In this document: positions 7,733-16,453 of the stretch, piece after piece
How positions within the stretch are numbered: the first letter of the stretch is position 1
Layout: each line of letters opens with the position of its first letter
DNA from: Ornithinibacillus salinisoli
GTDB taxonomy: Bacteria; Bacillota; Bacilli; Bacillales; Amphibacillaceae
Length of the DNA stretch: 64,000 bases
Reading direction: 5' to 3' (one strand)
Assembly (NCBI RefSeq): GCF_042682545.1
Contig: NZ_JBHUHQ010000015.1
Program-made: the position numbers and the translations under genes
Notes under the pieces: generated by a model
Databases searched by the model: none
The model's input: the letters and a program-made list of their open reading frames with translations, nothing else
Told to the model about the DNA's origin: nothing

Positions 7733-8632
7733 TCACCTTTCTTCTGTTAAATACTCTAAAACGCGTTCGGCCATCAATTCATAACCTTCCTCGTTTGGGT
7801 GGAAATTATCATCCGCAAACAGGTTTACTTCTGTGCCCACAAATAAGTCCTTGGTTGGAATGAAAGTTCCATTTGAATGTTCTTCAACAAGTCTTTGACC
7901 AGTAGCATTCCATGAATCAACAATTTGGTCCAATTCTTCGATCTCGGGGAAATATTGTGAAAAGGGATTGTAGAATCCTATTAAATAAATTTCTGTATTA
8001 CTATTAATTTCATGTATCCGTTCTAAAATAGTCTTTACTCTTTCTTCATAATGTACAAGTTCCTTAGAGAAGGGTTCAAATGTTAAGTTGGTAAAGTTTT
8101 CTTTAGCAACCTGCATGATATCATTTGCACCAATTGTAATTAATACGATATCGGATTTCTTTATCGCATCTACAATAGAAGCATCATTTAAACGAGTAAT
8201 AAGTTGATCGGTTCTATTTCCTCGTTTTCCAAAATTGTCAAAGTGGACCCTTTCATCAGTTGCATTTAGTTGTTCTTCAATAATGCCAACATACCCTCCA
8301 CGATCCGTACGATCACCGACTCCTTGAGTTAATGAATCACCAATAGCGACAATATTTGTTTCTTTCCGTTTGAAAAAGTCAATTGTGCTTTCTACTGCTT
8401 CAGAAATAATATCTTTAAAGTTTTCTGTTCCATTTTCTTCATTTTCTTCGACTTGATTTTCATCGGAGTCATTTTCCGCATTTTCCTCGTCATTTTCTTG
8501 TTCATCTTCGTTGGTAACATTAGGCATGGTAATGTTGTTAGTAGCGTTAGATTGTTCGAAAATAATAAATGTAGCAACCCCGAAACAAAGTAGTAGTAGC
8601 GAGATGATATAAATAAACATTTTCCGCTTCAT
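7733..8632 (-). CDS. ypmR: SGNH/GDSL-family lipase-esterase (YpmR-like)
   Basis: Membrane-anchored hydrolase of 299 residues. A hydrophobic anchor covers about 6-26, followed by a very acidic Glu/Asp/Asn linker (about 41-72) and the SGNH domain. Catalytic motifs are visible: block I AIGDSLTQG with nucleophile S100, block III IGANDI, and block V DDNFHP with D275 and H278. Such enzymes hydrolyse ester bonds outside the membrane, but the natural substrate is unknown. The acidic linker is longer than I would expect and would suit a haloadapted surface protein. It is followed directly by ypmS. Confidence 0.82.
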   Translation of the reverse strand: MKRKMFIYIISLLLLCFGVATFIIFEQSNATNNITMPNVTNEDEQENDEENAENDSDENQVEENEENGTENFKDIISEAVESTIDFFKRKETNIVAIGDSLTQGVGDRTDRGGYVGIIEEQLNATDERVHFDNFGKRGNRTDQLITRLNDASIVDAIKKSDIVLITIGANDIMQVAKENFTNLTFEPFSKELVHYEERVKTILERIHEINSNTEIYLIGFYNPFSQYFPEIEELDQIVDSWNATGQRLVEEHSNGTFIPTKDLFVGTEVNLFADDNFHPNEEGYELMAERVLEYLTEER

Positions 8633-8908
8633 GGGATACCCGCCTATTCTTCAAAAGTATTCAATATTATTTTATGATAAATCAAGTGTCATATCTACTC
8701 CATTTATTTATATATACCCAATTTTTATATCTTTTAAAAGGATGTTTTTCAAGTACTGATGTATTTAGTGTAATGTAAAAAGAGGACGATTCCAAATAGG
8801 AAATGAGGCTAAGACATAACTATAACTTTCCACTCTAAAGACGAATGCTTACACGGCAGGAAGTTTAGAATGTTACTTTTTCAACAGTTAGACATTGATT
8901 TTTGAGGT
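8633..8908. other. Gene-free stretch upstream of ypmR
   Basis: AT-rich sequence that must contain the ypmR promoter on the minus strand; I see no convincing -35/-10 pair, RNA structure or small ORF with a ribosome binding site here. Confidence 0.4.
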
Positions 8909-9104
8909 TAGAATGCGAAGCAACTGAACTAAAGATTAGATTCGCTCATAAATTTAAATATTCGCTCAGAACCGACAGCAATTCGCTCATAAAGTCAAAT
9001 ATTCGCGCAGAACCAGCAAGGATTCGCTCATAAAATCAAATATTCGCTCAGAAGCAACAATTCCGCCCGCCCTGCGTTGCAACTTCCATACTTCTCCTAT
9101 TCAT
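8909..9104. repeat. Dispersed-repeat modules flanking a tandem array
   Basis: TAGAATGCGAAGCAACTG (8909-8926) recurs, on the other strand and with one change, at 53264-53281. TTCCATACTTCTCCTAT (9084-9100) recurs identically at 53189-53205. The two modules therefore occur together at two loci in different arrangement, as expected for pieces of an interspersed intergenic repeat. Confidence 0.6.
8940..9060. repeat. Tandem array phased at 20-21 nt, six half-units
   Basis: ATTCGC(T/G)CA starts at 8940, 8960, 8981, 9001, 9022 and 9042, so spacings alternate 20 and 21 nt. Half-units also alternate in content: one continues TAAA-TCAAAT, the next GAACC--CA, giving a 41-nt super-repeat present three times. 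No ORF uses it. Similar phasing is seen at 40741 and 57293. Confidence 0.85.
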
Positions 9105-9238
9105 TTGTTCATGACTGTAAAGCTACCATTTCGTCAATTAAAATTTGGAAAATATATCTTAAAGTTTAATTCCTTTTTTCGCACCATTATTGACTTCGAC
9201 TGCGACGTTGCCGAACATTCCTTTTTTAAATTGCGTTA

Positions 9239-9418
9239 TTACAGCGATTTTTTAGAAGGTGATTTTTTAATAAATAATTTTATTAAATTAGTAATAGTTA
9301 ATATTATAAGAACGCTTGATAGAATTGTTAACCATAATAACTCTTTTTTTTCAAAAGTAACTATGAATGAGGAAATAAGACCGATCAAAATAATAAACAT
9401 ATAAATTTTTTGTTTCAT
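9239..9418 (-). CDS. Small 59-residue two-helix membrane protein
   Basis: A 60-codon minus-strand frame begins at 9418 behind TAGGGGGT (10-nt spacing). The product starts MKQK, has two hydrophobic segments (about 5-21 and 27-50) joined by a short charged loop FEKKE, and ends in a Lys/Ser-rich tail (KKSPSKKSL). It fits a small hairpin membrane protein with both ends in the cytoplasm. I do not recognise its family. It lies alone between the repeat array and rarD. The topology and basic tail make it more credible than the overlapping plus-strand frame. Confidence 0.55.
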   Translation of the reverse strand: MKQKIYMFIILIGLISSFIVTFEKKELLWLTILSSVLIILTITNLIKLFIKKSPSKKSL

Positions 9419-9612
9419 TAAAGCGTATACCCCCTAGTTGGATTATCTTTATATATAAGATGACTATACTCTGCTTACAGGTTTCATTTTAAAAATAGAT
9501 AGATACCACTGATTATAGTAAACAATTACGAAAGTAACGGTCAATATGTCCGTCACACTTTACATCAACTACTTCTTTAGAGTAACTACCTAAAAAAAAC
9601 CCTTCAGCACAT

Positions 9613-10515
9613 TTAATTGGTTTGCTTCCGAATGGGATGCCGATATATCGAACCTAAATAAATAAGCAAGGCAACCCAAATAAATCCAAATGAGATAAGG
9701 TGTGCTTGAGAAAACGTCTCATGGTAAACAAATATCCCTAACAACAGCATAATGGTAGGGGCAAAGTATTGTAAAAATCCTACCATTGCCAAAGGAATTC
9801 GTTTTGCTCCACTGGAAAATAGTAATAATGGTACAGCGGTTGCAACACCAGCTCCAAATAGAAGTAGATTTGTTGAAGAAGTTACATCCGACGTTGAAAA
9901 AGCGTTTACTGGAATAATTAGTAAATAAATGATTGCCAAAGGTGTAACGATCATCGTCTCGATCGCTAGCCCAAACATGGGTGGTATATCAACGGTTTTC
10001 TTGAAAAGACCATATAATGCAAAACTAACTGCCAAAGTTAATGACACCCAAGGAAATACACCATAGCTAATGGTAAGGTATAGAACCCCAATTCCAGCGA
10101 GGATTACAGAAAACGTTTGTTGCTTAGATAGCTTCTCTTTGAGTACGATGATAGCTAACAATATACTTACAAGAGGATTGATATAATATCCAAGACTTGC
10201 TTGAATGACATGGTCACTATTAACAGCCCAAATGTAAGTTAGCCAATTTAAACTAATCACAACGGAGGCCATTGTTATCCCAAGTAGTTTTTTACGATCT
10301 AGTAGTATCGTTTTACATTCTTGTATAAATGCTGGCCATTTTTTCAAGAATAAAATAATAATAATCATAAAAAGAAATGACCAAATGATGCGATGAGCTA
10401 GAATTTCACCAGCAGGAACATGGTCAACAACCTTCCAATATATTGGCAAAAAACCCCATATTATGTATGCTGCAGCGGCATACATAATTCCTACTCTTTC
10501 AGTTTTATTCTCCAT
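9613..10515 (-). CDS. rarD: EamA-family transporter RarD
   Basis: Integral membrane protein of 300 residues with about ten hydrophobic segments arranged as two EamA repeats. The RarD hallmark start is present: an N-terminal helix with WGFLPIYWK (about 21-29) followed by EILAHRIIWS (37-46). RarD proteins belong to the drug/metabolite transporter superfamily; the name comes from an E. coli chloramphenicol-sensitivity annotation and the substrate is not established. Start ATG 10515 has AAGAAGGTCG upstream. It is divergent from the methionine gamma-lyase gene, and no clear terminator was seen before the small membrane gene downstream. Confidence 0.85.
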   Translation of the reverse strand: MENKTERVGIMYAAAAYIIWGFLPIYWKVVDHVPAGEILAHRIIWSFLFMIIIILFLKKWPAFIQECKTILLDRKKLLGITMASVVISLNWLTYIWAVNSDHVIQASLGYYINPLVSILLAIIVLKEKLSKQQTFSVILAGIGVLYLTISYGVFPWVSLTLAVSFALYGLFKKTVDIPPMFGLAIETMIVTPLAIIYLLIIPVNAFSTSDVTSSTNLLLFGAGVATAVPLLLFSSGAKRIPLAMVGFLQYFAPTIMLLLGIFVYHETFSQAHLISFGFIWVALLIYLGSIYRHPIRKQTN

Positions 10516-10613
10516 ATAACGACCTTCTTTTTTCTTATAATAGTCAATCTAAATAAACTAATTTTAGATCTAAGTTCATAAAAAATCAATTAACTAGATT
10601 TATTACAATGAAA

Positions 10614-10651
10614 AGAAAACGCTTTCAAAAATTAGTTTTATAGAATATGAT
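10614..10651 (+). promoter_or_regulatory. cre box at the methionine gamma-lyase promoter
   Basis: On the minus strand 10614-10627 reads TGAAAGCGTTTTCT, a perfect match to the CcpA consensus TGWAARCGYTWNCW. A likely -10, TATGAT, is at 10646-10651; 17 nt before it the -35 would be TTTCAA (10623-10628), inside the cre box. A repressor bound here would cover the -35. Confidence 0.6.
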
Positions 10652-10694
10652 AGTAGTGGAGGATCAAAAAGCCATAACAAATTAGGGGGAGAGT

Positions 10695-11882
10695 ATGTTG
10701 ACTCGAAAACATAATCGCTTTGAAACTTCAGTTATTCATGAAGGGTACGATGCCAAAGACATGCTAGGTAGCTTGTCGACACCATTATTTCAGACATCAA
10801 CATATACATTCACTTCAGCAGAACAAGGAGAAAGAAGATTTGCTGGGGAAGAAGATGGCTATATCTATAGCAGATTAGGGAATCCAACGGTGACGGTTCT
10901 TGAAGAACGTATAGCAGCATTGGAAAATGGGGAACGGGGTCTTGCTTTTGGTTCTGGAATGGCCGCTGTTTCTGCCACTTTAATTGCTTTAACAAAATCT
11001 GGAGATCATATTCTATGTTCATCTGGATTATACGGCTGTACATTTGGATTATTAACCATGATGAAAGAGAAGTATCATATCGATCATAATTTTTCTGCAA
11101 TGGAATCAAAAGAGGCAATTAAAAAGTTAATCCGACCGGAAACGGCTTGTATTTATGTGGAGACTCCGATAAATCCTACAATGAAATTAATAGACTTAAA
11201 GATGGTAGCAGATGTAGCTAAAGAATATGACATACCAGTCGTTGTTGATAATACATTTTCTTCACCATATTTGCAGCAACCACTTGAATTAGGCTGTGAT
11301 GTTGTTATTCATAGTGCAACAAAGTATATAGGCGGGCATGGAGATGTGATAGCAGGATTAGTAGTTGGAAAAAAAGACTTCCTTGATTCTGTTGCAATGA
11401 CGACGCAGAAAGACATCGGAGGAATTATTTCTCCTTTTGATGCATGGTTATTATTACGTGGCCTTAAAACGTTGCCAATCCGGATGGATCGACATTGCGA
11501 TAATGCCGAGCAAATAGCTAAGAAGTTGAAAGAACATCCCAACGTTACGAGTCTATTTTACCCGGGTGATGAGACAAATTCGGGCTATGAGATTGGGCAA
11601 AAACAAATGAAACGTGGTGGTGGTGTAATCTCATTTGAAATAGCTGGAAAAAAGGAAGACGCACAAAAGTTACTAAATAAGCTATCCTTCTTAAAAATTG
11701 CAGTTAGTTTAGGGGATGCGGAAACATTAATTGAACATCCTGCAACAATGACACATGCAGTTGTCCCAGAAGAATCACGCCTAGAGATGGGAATTACAGA
11801 CCAACTTATCCGCTTATCTGTCGGTTTAGAGGCGCGGGAAGATATTTGGGCAGACCTGAAGCAAGCACTAGATCAATTGTAA
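10695..11882 (+). CDS. Methionine gamma-lyase
   Basis: Cys/Met metabolism PLP enzyme, 395 residues. PLP lysine is K210 in HSATKYIGGHGD, and the phosphate-contact motif YSRLGNPT is at 58-65. C115 in LYGCTFG matches the active-site cysteine characteristic of methionine gamma-lyases, which supports this call over cystathionine gamma-synthase or lyase. The reaction would turn methionine into methanethiol, 2-oxobutyrate and ammonia. The start follows GGGGGAGAGT. It is a single gene with a cre box at its promoter, consistent with catabolic use of methionine. No obvious terminator was seen in the 22 nt before the convergent gene. Confidence 0.8.
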   Translation: MLTRKHNRFETSVIHEGYDAKDMLGSLSTPLFQTSTYTFTSAEQGERRFAGEEDGYIYSRLGNPTVTVLEERIAALENGERGLAFGSGMAAVSATLIALTKSGDHILCSSGLYGCTFGLLTMMKEKYHIDHNFSAMESKEAIKKLIRPETACIYVETPINPTMKLIDLKMVADVAKEYDIPVVVDNTFSSPYLQQPLELGCDVVIHSATKYIGGHGDVIAGLVVGKKDFLDSVAMTTQKDIGGIISPFDAWLLLRGLKTLPIRMDRHCDNAEQIAKKLKEHPNVTSLFYPGDETNSGYEIGQKQMKRGGGVISFEIAGKKEDAQKLLNKLSFLKIAVSLGDAETLIEHPATMTHAVVPEESRLEMGITDQLIRLSVGLEAREDIWADLKQALDQL

Positions 11883-11904
11883 GTTCTATTCGAAGTTATA
11901 TATG

Positions 11905-12459
11905 TTACTGTGGGCGCTTGCTCCATGGTTTTAAAGTACCAACAACGGTTTCTTTATAGTCTCGTTGAATAACCTTTATAACGCCATTAGCAATTTCATC
12001 ATGGGTTAACCAACGGGATCCACCGTCTTCAATAACAAATCCTAAGTAAACACGTCTGTACTGGCAATTGTCAGGAACGGTCGTGTTTTCTTTTACGAAA
12101 AAAGAAGAACTACCTTGAACATGGAGTAATTTCCACGGTTTTTCCCATACTTTTAACTGATCCAAAATGGTTGGAAGTGCCTCTGGTGCAGATGAATGAA
12201 TCCAACTAATTACTAGATCGGGAACTCCAAATTCATTAATCGCCTCGTTAACTTTTTGTTGCAACTGTTCGGTATCATGATAATCCACCGTTAATGGATG
12301 GAAATTGTCTGGAGAGGCGTTTTTATGTTTCATCTTGTCAAATTTGTCCCGATTACGATTAAGAACAGAAACAAAATAATTATGCTCCACTAACCAATGA
12401 CAAACTCTTTCCAACATTCCTGTCCCACCAATGACAAATGCATATGGTTTATCACGCAT
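11905..12459 (-). CDS. Atypical short-chain dehydrogenase-like protein
   Basis: Protein of 184 residues with an N-terminal Rossmann start AFVIGGTGML (about 7-16). The sequence then follows an SDR-like alternation, with DYHD around residue 60 and GVPDLVISW near 80. At 184 residues it is shorter than classical SDRs (about 250), and the canonical Tyr-x3-Lys active-site pair is not evident, so it may bind NAD(P) without the usual chemistry. GGGAGG lies 7 nt before ATG 12459 and 4 nt before ATG 12462; the frame stays open further upstream but without a binding site. It is convergent with the methionine gamma-lyase gene. Role unknown. Confidence 0.6.
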   Translation of the reverse strand: MRDKPYAFVIGGTGMLERVCHWLVEHNYFVSVLNRNRDKFDKMKHKNASPDNFHPLTVDYHDTEQLQQKVNEAINEFGVPDLVISWIHSSAPEALPTILDQLKVWEKPWKLLHVQGSSSFFVKENTTVPDNCQYRRVYLGFVIEDGGSRWLTHDEIANGVIKVIQRDYKETVVGTLKPWSKRPQ

Positions 12460-12607
12460 CATTCTACCTCCCTTTTTCATACAGTATAGTATAAAGGTAG
12501 TAGTAGAACAAATTCCAGAGCATAATGAATGAAAATATCGCAATGTATGTATTTGGGGATTGTGCTATATTATAAGTAAGACATTAATACTTAAAGGGGA
12601 TATACAT

Positions 12608-14050
12608 ATGGAATTCATGCCCTATATATTAGGATTTATTATCTTTTTTAATATTGCTTTAGGCATATCTATCGTGTTTTTAGAACGTAAAGATGCGAGT
12701 TCTGCATGGGCATGGTTGATGGTTTTACTTTTCATACCAGTAATCGGATTCTTTCTTTATCTTATATTTGGACGACGGTTAAGCAATCAACGAATTTTCT
12801 CATGGGATACAAAATCAAGATTAGGTGTTAAGAAAGCAGTTGATGCCCAACTGCAGCAAATGCAAAATAAAGAGTTTAATTTTAAAAATAAGGACCTTAT
12901 AAAGTATAAGGAATTATTTTACTTACACTTGAAAAATGATGATGCGATATTAACACAGGACAATGATGTTCAAATATTTATTGATGGCCATGAAAAATTT
13001 GATTCTTTAATCAAAGATATGGAAGAAGCTACAGATCATATTCATCTGTTGTATTATATATTGAGACATGATGGGTTAGGACAACGAATAGCAAATGTTC
13101 TCAGAAAAAAGGCAAGAGAGGGTATAGAGGTTCGTGTTCTTTATGATGATATGGGTTCGAGAAGTTTAGGTAGAAAATATATTAGGTATTTGCAAGATGC
13201 TGGTGTACAAGTAGAAGCATTCTTTCCTCCAAAAATTCCAAATATCAATTTTAAAATCAACTATCGTAATCATCGTAAACTAGCTATTATTGATGGTGAA
13301 ATTGGTTATATCGGTGGATTTAATATTGGAGATGAATATTTAGGTGAAAGCAAAAAATTCGGCTATTGGAGAGATACACATCTTCGAATAACTGGAAGTG
13401 CCGTTCAAAATATGCAAACACGTTTTATATTGGATTGGAATCAGGCTTCCCGCAATGATATATTATATGATAAAAGCTACTATACATCCGTACCATCGGG
13501 AGATGTGGGCATACAAATTGTATCAAGTGGACCAGATTCGGACTGGGAGCAAATTAAAAACGGATACATAAAAATGATACTTTCAGCAAAGGAATATGTT
13601 TATATTCAAACACCATATCTCATTCCAGACGAAAGTTTGCGTGACGCAATAAGCATTGCGGCTCTTTCTGGAATTGATGTAAAAATTATGATTCCTAATA
13701 AACCAGATCATCCATTTGTGTATTGGGCCACGTTATCCTATGTGGGAGATTTATTAGCTGCAGGAGCTGAAGTGTATATATATCAAAAAGGATTTCTACA
13801 TGCTAAAACAATTATTGTTGATGGAAAAATCGCATCGGTAGGGACAGCTAATATCGATGTGCGGAGCTTCCGGTTGAATTTTGAAGTGAATGCATTTTTA
13901 TACAATCAGTCACTTGCTGAACGTTTACTGGAATCATTCGAAGGTGATATTCAACATTCATCACAAATGTCATTAAAATTATACGCAAAACGGTCGATTG
14001 GTATTCGTATGAAGGAATCAATATCAAGATTGCTTTCACCTATTTTATAA
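12608..14050 (+). CDS. cls: Cardiolipin synthase
   Basis: Membrane phospholipase D-family enzyme, 480 residues. It condenses two phosphatidylglycerol molecules into cardiolipin and glycerol. Two N-terminal membrane helices (about 2-22 and 31-52, the second with AWAWLMVLLFIPVIG) precede two PLD domains, each with an HxK(x4)D motif: HRKLAIIDG and HAKTIIVDG. The start at ATG 12608 is set by AAAGGGGA at 12593-12600; an upstream in-frame ATG lacks a site. It is followed 34 nt later by the thioesterase gene, so the two may be co-transcribed. Confidence 0.93.
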   Translation: MEFMPYILGFIIFFNIALGISIVFLERKDASSAWAWLMVLLFIPVIGFFLYLIFGRRLSNQRIFSWDTKSRLGVKKAVDAQLQQMQNKEFNFKNKDLIKYKELFYLHLKNDDAILTQDNDVQIFIDGHEKFDSLIKDMEEATDHIHLLYYILRHDGLGQRIANVLRKKAREGIEVRVLYDDMGSRSLGRKYIRYLQDAGVQVEAFFPPKIPNINFKINYRNHRKLAIIDGEIGYIGGFNIGDEYLGESKKFGYWRDTHLRITGSAVQNMQTRFILDWNQASRNDILYDKSYYTSVPSGDVGIQIVSSGPDSDWEQIKNGYIKMILSAKEYVYIQTPYLIPDESLRDAISIAALSGIDVKIMIPNKPDHPFVYWATLSYVGDLLAAGAEVYIYQKGFLHAKTIIVDGKIASVGTANIDVRSFRLNFEVNAFLYNQSLAERLLESFEGDIQHSSQMSLKLYAKRSIGIRMKESISRLLSPIL

Positions 14051-14084
14051 TAAAAGCTACAGGAATTACTTAGGAGGAAATTTG

Positions 14085-14612
14085 ATGGAGAAAAAGCCCT
14101 GTTCAAACTCATTAGCTGTGAAAACGTCTCATGTACTTCCACCAGACACAAACACACATGGAACTTTGTTTGGTGGAAAATTAATGGCAGACATTGATGA
14201 TGTGGCAGCGATAGCAGCAGTTAGACATTCACGGCAACCAGTTGTTACAGCTTCGACTGATTCGGTTGACTTCTTAGCACCAGTGAAGGAAGGGGATTCC
14301 ATTTGTGTCGAAGCTTTTGTAACGTGGACCCGTAATACTTCCATGGAGGTTTTTGTAAAGGCTGTTACCGAGGAATTACTAACTGGTGAACGAAAGGTAT
14401 GTACAACCGCATTTTTAACCTTTGTAGCAGTGGATGAAAATGGAAAACCAACTCCGGTTCCAGAGGTTTATCCAGAAACAGAATTAGAAAAATTATTACA
14501 TGAAAATGCACCACTTCGTGCGGAAGAACGGAAAAAACGGAGAAGTAATTCCAAGGGATTAGCAGATAGATTTGGAACGAATTATCCTTGGCACTCTGAG
14601 CGAAATTTATAG
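14085..14612 (+). CDS. Acyl-CoA thioesterase, YkhA-like hotdog fold
   Basis: Protein of 175 residues with one hotdog domain. The N-terminal motif NTHGTLFGGKLMADIDDVAAIAA (about 25-47, with the conserved Asn/His and the Asp pair) and the DFLAPVKEGD region are typical of the bacterial acyl-CoA thioester hydrolases such as YkhA/YciA. It would release CoA from fatty acyl-CoA in the cytoplasm; chain length cannot be told. The C-terminus is basic (RAEERKKRRSN). AGGAGGAAA sits 4-5 nt before ATG 14085; a TTG just upstream is also in frame. A terminator follows. Confidence 0.83.
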   Translation: MEKKPCSNSLAVKTSHVLPPDTNTHGTLFGGKLMADIDDVAAIAAVRHSRQPVVTASTDSVDFLAPVKEGDSICVEAFVTWTRNTSMEVFVKAVTEELLTGERKVCTTAFLTFVAVDENGKPTPVPEVYPETELEKLLHENAPLRAEERKKRRSNSKGLADRFGTNYPWHSERNL

Positions 14613-14624
14613 TATAGTCTACTG

Positions 14625-14655
14625 CCTGTGGGAGAACATCCTACGGGTGTTTTTG
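14625..14655 (+). terminator. Terminator after the thioesterase gene
   Basis: CCTGTGGGA and TCCTACGGG form a stem with G-T pairs, followed by TGTTTTT. Confidence 0.65.
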
Positions 14656-14745
14656 CGATTAATTAAATAGAGGTGAAATAAGGAGAGAATTCTTTCAGGA
14701 ATTGGAAATGCTAACAACTAGAGCTACTTCGAAAGGGGAATTTAT

Positions 14746-16158
14746 GTGGATATATTAGAAAGTATAATTGGAGAAATCAATGATGCACTTTGGTCTTATG
14801 TACTAATTATTGTATTGATCGGACTGGGGTTATGGTTTACAATACGAACGAATTTCGTTCAGTTTCGTAATTTACCTGAGATGTTTCGAGTCCTTTTTGA
14901 TAAAAGAACAATGGTTACATCTGGAAAAAAGGGAACGTCATCATTTCAGGCATTTGCTATTAGTGCAGCTTCAAGGGTAGGTACTGGTAATCTTGCTGGT
15001 GTAGCTTCTGCCATTGCTATTGGTGGTCCTGGAGCACTTTTTTGGATGTGGGTTATTGCCTTACTAGGTGCAGCATCAGGATTTGTTGAAAGTACACTTG
15101 CACAAGTTTATAAAATACCAGATAAGAAGCAATACCGTGGCGGACCAGCTTACTATATGGAAAAAGGGCTAAAAAATCGCAACCTAGGAATTGTTTTTGC
15201 TATCACCATTATTTTTACGTATGGTCTCGTATTTAACTCCGTACAGTCCAATACAATTAGTCTTGCATTTTCTGGAGAATTTGCTATTAATCAGAATGTT
15301 ATAGCAGCCATACTTGTTATTTTAACAGCAGTTGTCATATTCGGTGGCTTAAGAAGTATTGCTAATGTGACACAAGTTATTGTACCAGTATTGGCTATCT
15401 TATATATCGTAGTAGCACTATTTATTTTAATCATAAATATTACAGCGATACCAGAAATGATTTCACTAGTTTTTTCGAATGCGTTTGGAATCCGTGAAGT
15501 TGCTGGTGGTGGTTTTGGTGCTGCAATTATGATGGGGATTAAACGTGGTTTATTTTCAAATGAAGCGGGAATGGGTAGTGCACCAAATGCTGCCGCAACA
15601 GCTGAAGTGACCCACCCAGCCAAACAAGGATTGATCCAAGCATTAGGTGTATTTTTTGACACAATTTTAATATGTACGGCAACAGGTTTTATTATAATAT
15701 CGGCGGGAGGATATGCTGGAAGTGAATTAGACGGAATCCAATTAACCCAAAATGCTTTTGCATCACATATTGGTCAATGGGCAGAAATATTTATTGCTAT
15801 TTCGATTTTCTTATTTGCTTACAGCTCGATATTAGGAAATTACTATTATGGAGAAAGTAACATTGCTTATATTAAAGAAAGTCGTTCAGGTTTGTTTATT
15901 TACCGTTTAGCAGTACTGGCAATGGTTGTCTTTGGGGCTATAGCTACCTTTGATTTTGTTTGGGCGTTAGCCGATCTAACCATGGCAATTATGGCATTAA
16001 TAAACCTATATGCTATAACTAAACTATATAAAATTGCTCATCGTGTATTACAGGACTACCGTGAACAACGGAAGGCTGGAAAGGATCCAGTGTTTTATCG
16101 TGATGTTCTGGAAGAAGACTCCGGTGTGGAATATTGGGAACGCGAACAAAATAAGTAA
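14746..16158 (+). CDS. Sodium:alanine/glycine symporter, AgcS family
   Basis: Integral membrane transporter of 470 residues with about eleven hydrophobic helices. Family motifs seen: GNLAGVASAIAIGGPGALFWMW (about 84-105), RGGPAYYMEKG (about 131-141), and NEAGMGSAPNAAATAEVTHP (about 274-293). These proteins import alanine, glycine or related amino acids with Na+. Translation appears to begin at GTG 14746, 7 nt after AAAGGGG; an ATG overlapping it at 14744 is out of frame and stops after four codons. Single gene. Confidence 0.9.
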   Translation: MDILESIIGEINDALWSYVLIIVLIGLGLWFTIRTNFVQFRNLPEMFRVLFDKRTMVTSGKKGTSSFQAFAISAASRVGTGNLAGVASAIAIGGPGALFWMWVIALLGAASGFVESTLAQVYKIPDKKQYRGGPAYYMEKGLKNRNLGIVFAITIIFTYGLVFNSVQSNTISLAFSGEFAINQNVIAAILVILTAVVIFGGLRSIANVTQVIVPVLAILYIVVALFILIINITAIPEMISLVFSNAFGIREVAGGGFGAAIMMGIKRGLFSNEAGMGSAPNAAATAEVTHPAKQGLIQALGVFFDTILICTATGFIIISAGGYAGSELDGIQLTQNAFASHIGQWAEIFIAISIFLFAYSSILGNYYYGESNIAYIKESRSGLFIYRLAVLAMVVFGAIATFDFVWALADLTMAIMALINLYAITKLYKIAHRVLQDYREQRKAGKDPVFYRDVLEEDSGVEYWEREQNK

Positions 16159-16387
16159 TCTTGTGAAGGCTGTAGCCGTGTCCACGTAATGTAATTGTTC
16201 GAACTCAAATCAACACTACCTCATCATTGGATCTAGAATCTTACTACAAATAATAAGAGGTCTGCCTATAAGTATTCTTTCAGGAATTTATAAAAATAAA
16301 CAATACAATCGCAATCTTGTGGTTATTGCGAAGTCAGAGTGAATGTAATAGATGTTCGAGGTTATCAACCTAAAATTAATGAGTTTT
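16159..16387. other. Gene-free stretch after the symporter
   Basis: AT-rich sequence with no ORF having a ribosome binding site and no clear structure until the terminator at 16388. Confidence 0.4.
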
Positions 16388-16427
16388 AAAACCACTGTAT
16401 CCTAAAAATGAGTATGCAGTGGTTTTT
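16388..16427. terminator. Bidirectional terminator
   Basis: AAAACCACTG (16388-16397) pairs with CAGTGGTTTTT (16417-16427); T-runs occur on both strands. It can serve the symporter on the plus strand and the 199-residue gene on the minus strand. Confidence 0.7.
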
Positions 16428-16453
16428 GAATATTACACTGAAATAGAAAATAT

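Noticed and set aside
9105..9404. 99-codon plus-strand frame
   Set aside because: It is antisense to the better-supported 59-residue membrane gene, and its composition (Phe/Asn/Ile-rich) is that of a shadow frame.
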